In this document: positions 59,054-64,000 of the stretch, one piece after another | Position numbering within the stretch: the first letter of the stretch is position 1 | Layout: every line of letters begins with the position of its first letter | Source of the DNA: Danxiaibacter flavus | GTDB taxonomy: Bacteria > Bacteroidota > Bacteroidia > Chitinophagales > Chitinophagaceae | Length of the DNA stretch: 64,000 nucleotides | Reading direction: 5' to 3' | Assembly: GCF_041060425.1 (NCBI RefSeq) | Contig: NZ_JAULBC010000004.1 | Span: 310,001-374,000 of the forward strand | Program-made: the position numbers and the translations under genes | The notes under the pieces: model-generated | Database searches by the model: none | Seen by the model: the letters and a program-made list of their open reading frames with translations, nothing else | What the model was told of the DNA's origin: nothing

Positions 59054-60589
59054 TTAATTTTGCACTTTCAACTCACCTTTTAAAAATTTTTGCCAGTCTT
59101 CCAATATTTTCCCTTTAAGCACACGTGGAAATTTATGCTGACCTCCTACTTTTCCTTTTGCAGTCATAAAGTCCATAAACTTCTCTTCACTCAGCACATC
59201 AAGAAAAACTTCCTTCAAAGCACTACCACGTTCAACGGCATAATCATCGTTCAGCTCTTTAAGCTTCTCATCTATCTTCAATCTCAACTGTTCGGCATTT
59301 ACGCGATCGTTGCAAGCCACATACCAATGGTGTGCAAAGAAATTTCCATAAGGGATGCCTGCAACCGTAAATTCAGGAATACAAACATTCAGTTCCTCAC
59401 CGGCCAGCTTCACTGCCTTGTTCATGTTTTCAACACTCAGGTGCTCGCCAACAAGACTTAAGAAATGCTTGGTTCTTCCCGTGATCACAATCTCGCATCT
59501 TTCCTTGTCAACAAAACGAACTGTATCTCCAATCAGGTAACGCCATGTGCCGGCACTCGTGCTGATCAACAACGCATAATCTTTTCCTTCCTCCACTTCG
59601 TGGATCATCAACGCTTCCGGATTTTGTACAAGATCTCCGTTGGCATCAAAATTCTTATCATTAAATGGAACAAATTCGAAGAAGATATGCTCATTGGTCA
59701 CCAGTCGCATCCCTTTTCCATGTTGCCTGTCCTGGTAAGCGAGAAATCCCTCGCTTGCGAGATAAGTTTCAATATAAGAGATCGGTTTGCCTAATAATTT
59801 TTCAAATCCTTTCTTGTAGGGTTCAAAGCTCACGCCACCATGCACAAAAAATGCAAGATTGGGCCACATATCATGTATGCTTTCCAATTTGTATTTTTCA
59901 ATGATCATTTCCATACACATCTGAATCCATGCGGGAACACCGACAATAAATCCGATATCCCATTCCGGCGCCTTCTCAACAATTTCATTCAGCTTCTTGT
60001 TCCAGTCTTTTTCCTTGGCAATTTTTTTACCCGGCTTATAAAATGGCTGGAACCAGAATGGTTGCTTTTTCGCTGTTATACCACTCAGATCGCCGGCGTA
60101 ATAACCAGTACCTTTTTGCAGCTGGGTGCTACCTCCTAACATTAGCCAACCTTTACCAATAGATTTTACAGGAATATCTGTGTATGTGCGTAAGCTTAAA
60201 AGCTGTTTGATCATTACAACTTTATTGCCTTTCAGTAAATCGTTTGTAATGGGAATATATTTACTGGCAGCTTCGCTTGTACCGCTACTGAGGGCGTAGA
60301 ATTTAATTTTACCGGGCCAACATACATCTGGTTTGCCCTCAAGTGTTCTGTGCCACCACTCATTATATATTTTATTATAGTTATATACGGGAACAAGCTC
60401 CTGGTATTTCTTTCCAACATGCTTACTCATCAGTATCTCATCAAAGCCGTACTTCTGTCCAAATTCAGTAAACCGGGCTTTGCGAATCAGCTTCTTGAGC
60501 ACCTTTAATTGCTGGCGTCGCGGATTATTCTGGGGCAGCCGCAAAGTCTTCAGTATGGAATTGGGTAGTTTTATATCGAATATTGCCAT
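59054..60589 (-). CDS. GH3-family acyl acid-amido synthetase-like protein
   Basis: 511 residues. The GH3 fold (ANL superfamily) is recognised from KYQELVPVYNYN, the ATP-binding ALSSGTSEAASKYIPIT, the middle WPNLAFFVHGGVSFEPY, YLASEGFLAYQ, STSAGTWRYLIGDTVRF and ITGRTKHFLSLVGEHLS. Plant GH3 enzymes adenylate jasmonate or auxin and couple them to amino acids; bacterial homologues are frequent in Bacteroidota but their substrates are unknown to me. It is a lone gene with its own terminator and a possible TAGTTTCG -7 element on the minus strand. Confidence 0.9.
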   Translation of the reverse strand: MAIFDIKLPNSILKTLRLPQNNPRRQQLKVLKKLIRKARFTEFGQKYGFDEILMSKHVGKKYQELVPVYNYNKIYNEWWHRTLEGKPDVCWPGKIKFYALSSGTSEAASKYIPITNDLLKGNKVVMIKQLLSLRTYTDIPVKSIGKGWLMLGGSTQLQKGTGYYAGDLSGITAKKQPFWFQPFYKPGKKIAKEKDWNKKLNEIVEKAPEWDIGFIVGVPAWIQMCMEMIIEKYKLESIHDMWPNLAFFVHGGVSFEPYKKGFEKLLGKPISYIETYLASEGFLAYQDRQHGKGMRLVTNEHIFFEFVPFNDKNFDANGDLVQNPEALMIHEVEEGKDYALLISTSAGTWRYLIGDTVRFVDKERCEIVITGRTKHFLSLVGEHLSVENMNKAVKLAGEELNVCIPEFTVAGIPYGNFFAHHWYVACNDRVNAEQLRLKIDEKLKELNDDYAVERGSALKEVFLDVLSEEKFMDFMTAKGKVGGQHKFPRVLKGKILEDWQKFLKGELKVQN

Positions 60590-60999
60590 AAAGCAGCAAT
60601 GTTATTTATTACTTATCAGATTAAAGACGAAACTAAGGGAAATTAAGCCAAAACTAATCACTGTTTGTGAAATATCGGGGACTTCATAACTCATACACAC
60701 TAATCTGAAATGTTGTTTATAAAAGGTGTTTTAAAAGAAATCATTGCAAAAATACTTAATAACTTCCATACAAAAGTCACAAAGCACTGTTAGCTATCGC
60801 CATGCCGGTTGTATGCCTTTAAACTAATCATATTTTAAACCGGAAACAAGCCATTGTACACAAATTAGTTTGAGCTTTACGGTTGATATTCAATATTGTC
60901 CGGCAAAACAAGCTTAAATTCAATATAAATAAACGGAACTGCCAACGTTTTGGATACACTTGTTACGATATACGCGTCGCATCAACTAAAACTGAGATC
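60590..60999. other. Divergent intergenic region between GH3 and aldo/keto reductase genes
   Basis: 410 bp, AT-rich. Apart from the GH3 -7-like element (60628-60635) I see no repeat, hairpin or gene. A frame reaching 60883 upstream of the reductase starts with TTG and has no homology-like character. Confidence 0.55.
60628..60635 (-). promoter_or_regulatory. Possible -7 element of the GH3 gene (TAGTTTCG)
   Basis: One mismatch to TAnnTTTG on the minus strand, 38 bp before the ATG. Confidence 0.35.
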
Positions 61000-61989
61000 A
61001 TGAAAATCAAACCACTGGGATCACAAGGCGTTACAGCTTCTCAATTAGGATTAGGCTGCATGGGCATGAGCGAGTTTTATGGAAGCCTGAACGATGAAGA
61101 ATCAACTAAAACCATTCATCGTGCGCTTGAGTTAGGCATTAATTTTCTGGACACGGCAGATATGTACGGGCCTTTTACCAACGAGATTCTTGTCGGGAAA
61201 GCTATACAACACAAACGCAGCTCCGTAACGCTCGCAACAAAATTCGGAATAGTGCGGGATCCGAATAATCCGATGAAAAGAGGCGTTAACGGCAAGCCGG
61301 ACTACGTTAAGCAGTCCTGCGAAGGGAGCCTCAAACGATTGAATACAGACTATATAGACGTGTATTATCTGCATAGAAAAGATCCCGATACACCGATTGA
61401 GGAAACGGTTAGCGCCATGGCAGAGCTGGTAAAGGAGGGAAAAGTGCGCGGCATTGGCCTGTCCGAGGTATCAGCAGAAACCTTACGAAAGGCCCATGCA
61501 GTATACCCTTTGACCGCTTTACAAACTGAATATTCCCTCTGGAGCAGGGATCCGGAAGACGGATTGCTGCAAACCTGTGCCGAATTGGGCATTGCATTTG
61601 TCGCATATAGCCCGCTTGGCAGAGGCTTTCTCACCGGCCAGATAAAGAAATTTGAAGATCTCGCAGAAGATGATTACAGGCGCCACTCACCAAGATTCCA
61701 GGGAGAAAATTTTGACCGCAACATTCAGCTGGTACATAAACTGCAAAGTCTTGCAGAGAAAAAAGGCTGCACAGCATCCCAGCTGGCTCTCGCATGGGTA
61801 ATTGCACAAGGTGATCACATATTTCCCATTCCCGGTACCAAACGCATTAAGTACCTGGAAGAAAACGCCGGAGCACCTGGTGTTACTTTCGGCAAAGAAG
61901 AGCTTGATGAAATTGATCATATCGCACCAAAAGGAGTTGCTGCGGGAGAACGCTATCCGTCGGCAGCAATGGGCAGTGTTAATAAATAG
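61000..61989 (+). CDS. Aldo/keto reductase (YajO/AKR13-like)
   Basis: The start is the ATG at 61000, giving MKIKPLGSQGVTASQLGLGC, the normal AKR N-terminus; 329 residues. The catalytic tetrad is Asp51 and Tyr56 (FLDTADMYG), Lys81 (LATKFG) and His125 (YYLHRKDP). NADPH-binding residues appear in PIPGTKRIKYLEENAGA. It reduces aldehydes and ketones; substrate not known. Stands alone between long intergenic regions. Confidence 0.93.
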   Translation: MKIKPLGSQGVTASQLGLGCMGMSEFYGSLNDEESTKTIHRALELGINFLDTADMYGPFTNEILVGKAIQHKRSSVTLATKFGIVRDPNNPMKRGVNGKPDYVKQSCEGSLKRLNTDYIDVYYLHRKDPDTPIEETVSAMAELVKEGKVRGIGLSEVSAETLRKAHAVYPLTALQTEYSLWSRDPEDGLLQTCAELGIAFVAYSPLGRGFLTGQIKKFEDLAEDDYRRHSPRFQGENFDRNIQLVHKLQSLAEKKGCTASQLALAWVIAQGDHIFPIPGTKRIKYLEENAGAPGVTFGKEELDEIDHIAPKGVAAGERYPSAAMGSVNK

Positions 61990-62181
61990 GGACATAAAGC
62001 CGGGAGCGTTAAACCGCCTGCCCGTAAAAAGATCTGAAATATCAAAAGCCCAACGAGTAGTAAACACAGGTTGACAGACAAGAACTAATCGATTGCATCT
62101 TATTTAATAATTTTAAATCAGAGGCAACCTTGCAAAATTGGGTTACGTATTACTACAACAAAAACACCACATTATACAGTT

Positions 62182-62769
62182 TTGGAAGACCTGGTACATA
62201 TAGTTAACGGTTGTATTAATAATGAGCACAAATATCAAAAATTGCTCTATGAGCGGTTTTATGGCTATGCGCTTAAAGTTGTATTCCGTTACATTTACAG
62301 GTACGAAAAAGCTGTGGATACCGCAAACGACGGTTTTGTAAAAATATTCAGGAACTTCAACCATTTTGAATATTCCAACAATGGCGACCTGGAAAGAATG
62401 CTGATGGGATGGATGAAAAAGATAATGATCAATACTGCTATTGATGAATTGCGCAAAACGAACCTTGTGCCTGAAATAAGGGGATTGGAAGATCACGCAT
62501 GGGATGTTCAGGATAGCACACCTTCAGCAGAACAACAATTATTATACAAAGAGCTTATAAGCCAGTTGAGGAATCTTTCGCCTGCGTATAGAGTAGTATT
62601 CAATATGGCAGTTATAGATGGCTATTCTCACCAGGAAATTGCAGATGCGCTGGGCATATCGGCCGGCACGTCCAAGAGCAATTTGTTTAAAGCTAAAGCT
62701 CAATTACAAAAAATTTTAAATAAACAAAACACTGATATGAAAGGATTGATTTATGCAATCTCTAAATGA
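62182..62769 (+). CDS. ECF-type RNA polymerase sigma factor
   Basis: 195 residues from a TTG at 62182 (no ATG before residue 69). Region 2 spans about 20-90 (YERFYGYALKVVFRYIYRYEKAVDTANDGFVKIFRNF) and region 4 about 125-180 (NLSPAYRVVFNMAVIDGYSHQEIADALGISAGTSKSNLFKAKAQL). Its last 17 bp overlap the start of the next gene, a membrane protein with an N-terminal cytoplasmic tail, a common sigma/anti-sigma arrangement. It is not related in context to the SusCD locus at the other end. Confidence 0.92.
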   Translation: MEDLVHIVNGCINNEHKYQKLLYERFYGYALKVVFRYIYRYEKAVDTANDGFVKIFRNFNHFEYSNNGDLERMLMGWMKKIMINTAIDELRKTNLVPEIRGLEDHAWDVQDSTPSAEQQLLYKELISQLRNLSPAYRVVFNMAVIDGYSHQEIADALGISAGTSKSNLFKAKAQLQKILNKQNTDMKGLIYAISK

Positions 62770-64000
62770 CGATATGGACGATCTGTTCCGCAAGGCTGCA
62801 GAAAATTACCCATTGAAAACAAACAATGCAGACTGGGACAAGGTATTAGAGCGCCTGAACGCTCCTAATGCGCCATTGCCCGAACCTGTTGCAAAAAAGA
62901 ATGATGGTTATAAAAGATTATTGTGGCTGCTATTGCTGATACCGTTGGCTTTTGGTGTGAAATTAATTACTGACAGCTCATCAAAACACGGAACACAACG
63001 GCTTACACAATCAGCTAACAAAACAAATACAGGCAACAACCATAGTGGCGGCAACAAAGGCGAAATTGTAACGGAAGAAAAAAGCAATACAAATAACGCA
63101 ATAGCAGTGACTGCTGAAAAAAATGCTGCGGCACAATCCGGCAATCAATCAAAAACATCAGCAGATAACAATGCTGGAAAGAAAGACGCGAACGTATACA
63201 CTTTGCAAAAACTGCCGGAAATAAAACGTTCTGTAGAAAACAACAATAATGCGGAAGGTATTTCAAATGACGGACAACAAAAGAGTACTGATAAAGGAAA
63301 TAGTAAAACGCAGCCAGAAGCAAACAATAACCCGGATAACACAAATGTTACGAACGGAACAAATACAACGTCCGGTGTAAATAATTTACCGAACCCAGTA
63401 AGTACAGTTCCTGCCGCTGCGGCGGCAAGTGCCGGCAGTGCTGTTCAAACGCAACAAACTACACCGGCAGAAAACATTGCCGGCAACAAGGATACAGGCA
63501 GTAAGGCTAATATTGAAGATCAGCAAAAACAAGTGGCATCCGCAAAGAATGTAAAAAAGAAAGAAACTTATTCGTTACAAAAAGGTGTTTATCTAAGCAT
63601 TATCGGAGGACCGGATTTTAGTACAATTAAGGGACAAAATGTTGATGTGGGTTATAGCATAGGCTTATTGGTTGGCTACAGGTTCGCCAAAAAATTCAGC
63701 GCTGAAGCAGGGCTTTTATGGGATAAGAAAAGTTATTACTCAGACGGGAAATATTTCAAAACAAACAAAATTAATCTTCCCGATTATGTAACCATTCTAA
63801 ATGTGGATGGCAATTGTAAGATGATAGAGATCCCTGTTAATGTACGGTACGATTTTGCTACACGGAAAAAAGGTAGCTGGTATGTTACGGCAGGATCATC
63901 CACTTATCTGATGAAGAAAGAAGATTACAACTATGACTATAAGCGGTACAATACGGCGTACACGGGTTACAAAGAATACTCAAATTCAGCAAACAACTGG
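62753..64000 (+). CDS. Putative anti-sigma protein with inner-membrane anchor, long linker and outer-membrane beta-barrel (3' end cut off)
   Basis: Translated directly from the ATG at 62753; open to the window end (416 residues so far). Residues 1-54 form a soluble acidic domain (MDDLFRKAAENYPLKTNNAD), 55-72 a membrane span (RLLWLLLLIPLAFGVKLI), about 75-275 a low-complexity Asn/Lys/Thr/Ala-rich linker, and from about 278 an outer-membrane beta-barrel pattern (GVYLSIIGGPDFSTIKG, YSIGLLVGYRFAKKFSAEAGLLW, IEIPVNVRYDF). Start overlap with the ECF sigma gene suggests it holds that sigma. If both predictions hold, one chain crosses the inner membrane, periplasm and outer membrane. I infer it could sense envelope state mechanically; that is not shown. 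Confidence 0.72.
   Translation, partial: MQSLNDDMDDLFRKAAENYPLKTNNADWDKVLERLNAPNAPLPEPVAKKNDGYKRLLWLLLLIPLAFGVKLITDSSSKHGTQRLTQSANKTNTGNNHSGGNKGEIVTEEKSNTNNAIAVTAEKNAAAQSGNQSKTSADNNAGKKDANVYTLQKLPEIKRSVENNNNAEGISNDGQQKSTDKGNSKTQPEANNNPDNTNVTNGTNTTSGVNNLPNPVSTVPAAAAASAGSAVQTQQTTPAENIAGNKDTGSKANIEDQQKQVASAKNVKKKETYSLQKGVYLSIIGGPDFSTIKGQNVDVGYSIGLLVGYRFAKKFSAEAGLLWDKKSYYSDGKYFKTNKINLPDYVTILNVDGNCKMIEIPVNVRYDFATRKKGSWYVTAGSSTYLMKKEDYNYDYKRYNTAYTGYKEYSNSANNW

Noticed and set aside
1..64000. tRNA or rRNA genes, insertion sequences and prophage genes
   Set aside because: I looked for T-loop-like GTTCGAA contexts and for transposase, integrase or phage motifs in the translations and saw none.

Overview
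The window is a chromosomal segment of a Bacteroidota bacterium, most likely of the family Chitinophagaceae. The evidence is a SusC/SusD pair driven by an ECF sigma factor and a FecR anti-sigma factor, an IPExxxVDY-family protein, TAnnTTTG-type -7 promoter elements, a PheS with a CxxC insert, and a LytS/LytTR two-component pair. No rRNA, tRNA, transposase, phage gene or CRISPR array was found. The first gene (SusD) and the last gene (an anti-sigma-like beta-barrel protein) run off the ends. A run of 100 N lies at 25646-25745.

Layout. 1-6390 (minus) is a polysaccharide- or peptide-uptake locus: ECF sigma, FecR, SusC with an STN signalling domain, then SusD. 6594-13848 holds an MscS channel facing a tripartite RND efflux operon (MFP, RND pump, TolC). 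14190-23017 has an MG2/TonB-plug protein, a class A beta-lactamase-like protein, FeoB, a secreted M28 peptidase, an IPExxxVDY protein and a pterin dehydratase. 23239-26762 carries two pentein-superfamily hydrolases, an arginine deiminase-like enzyme and CtlX, separated by 1.07 kb of repeats. Together they could take arginine to citrulline and on to ornithine. 26906-36123 is mixed housekeeping: lipoprotein, PheS, C1 peptidase, GNAT, pseudouridine synthase, LpxD, epimerase, MerR and a thioredoxin-like lipoprotein. 36373-41854 (minus) reads RsfS, FtsH, LUD protein, LpxH, MscS. 42053-47774 has BirA, a small HEXXH protein, PrxQ/Bcp, an M23 peptidase and a CarB that consists only of the N-terminal half. 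47853-64000 has a PEBP protein, AraC regulator, LytS-type kinase and LytTR regulator, SDR, YjjG, YqjM-like flavin oxidoreductase, free-methionine-sulfoxide reductase, MATE pump, RuvC, LysE exporter, GH3 enzyme, aldo/keto reductase and a second ECF sigma. That sigma overlaps a protein that appears to join an inner-membrane anchor to an outer-membrane barrel.

The most unusual content lies between the genes. Over twenty intergenic arrays are built from degenerate words with a strict 7-bp or 8-bp period, in at least ten sequence families. They usually start at or across a stop codon and often come as inverted pairs around a short spacer. Each family reads in the same direction relative to the gene it follows. 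In one place three families follow one another without losing the 7-bp register. In two genes the array is translated as a C-terminal tail. They resemble in principle the short tandemly repeated repetitive (STRR) heptamers known from cyanobacteria. I know of no established function for them here.

Other points worth attention are the split carB followed at once by a terminator, a terminator whose U-tract ends 3 nt before the start codon of the pseudouridine synthase gene, a possible structured RNA before lpxD, and the trans-envelope protein at the right edge.
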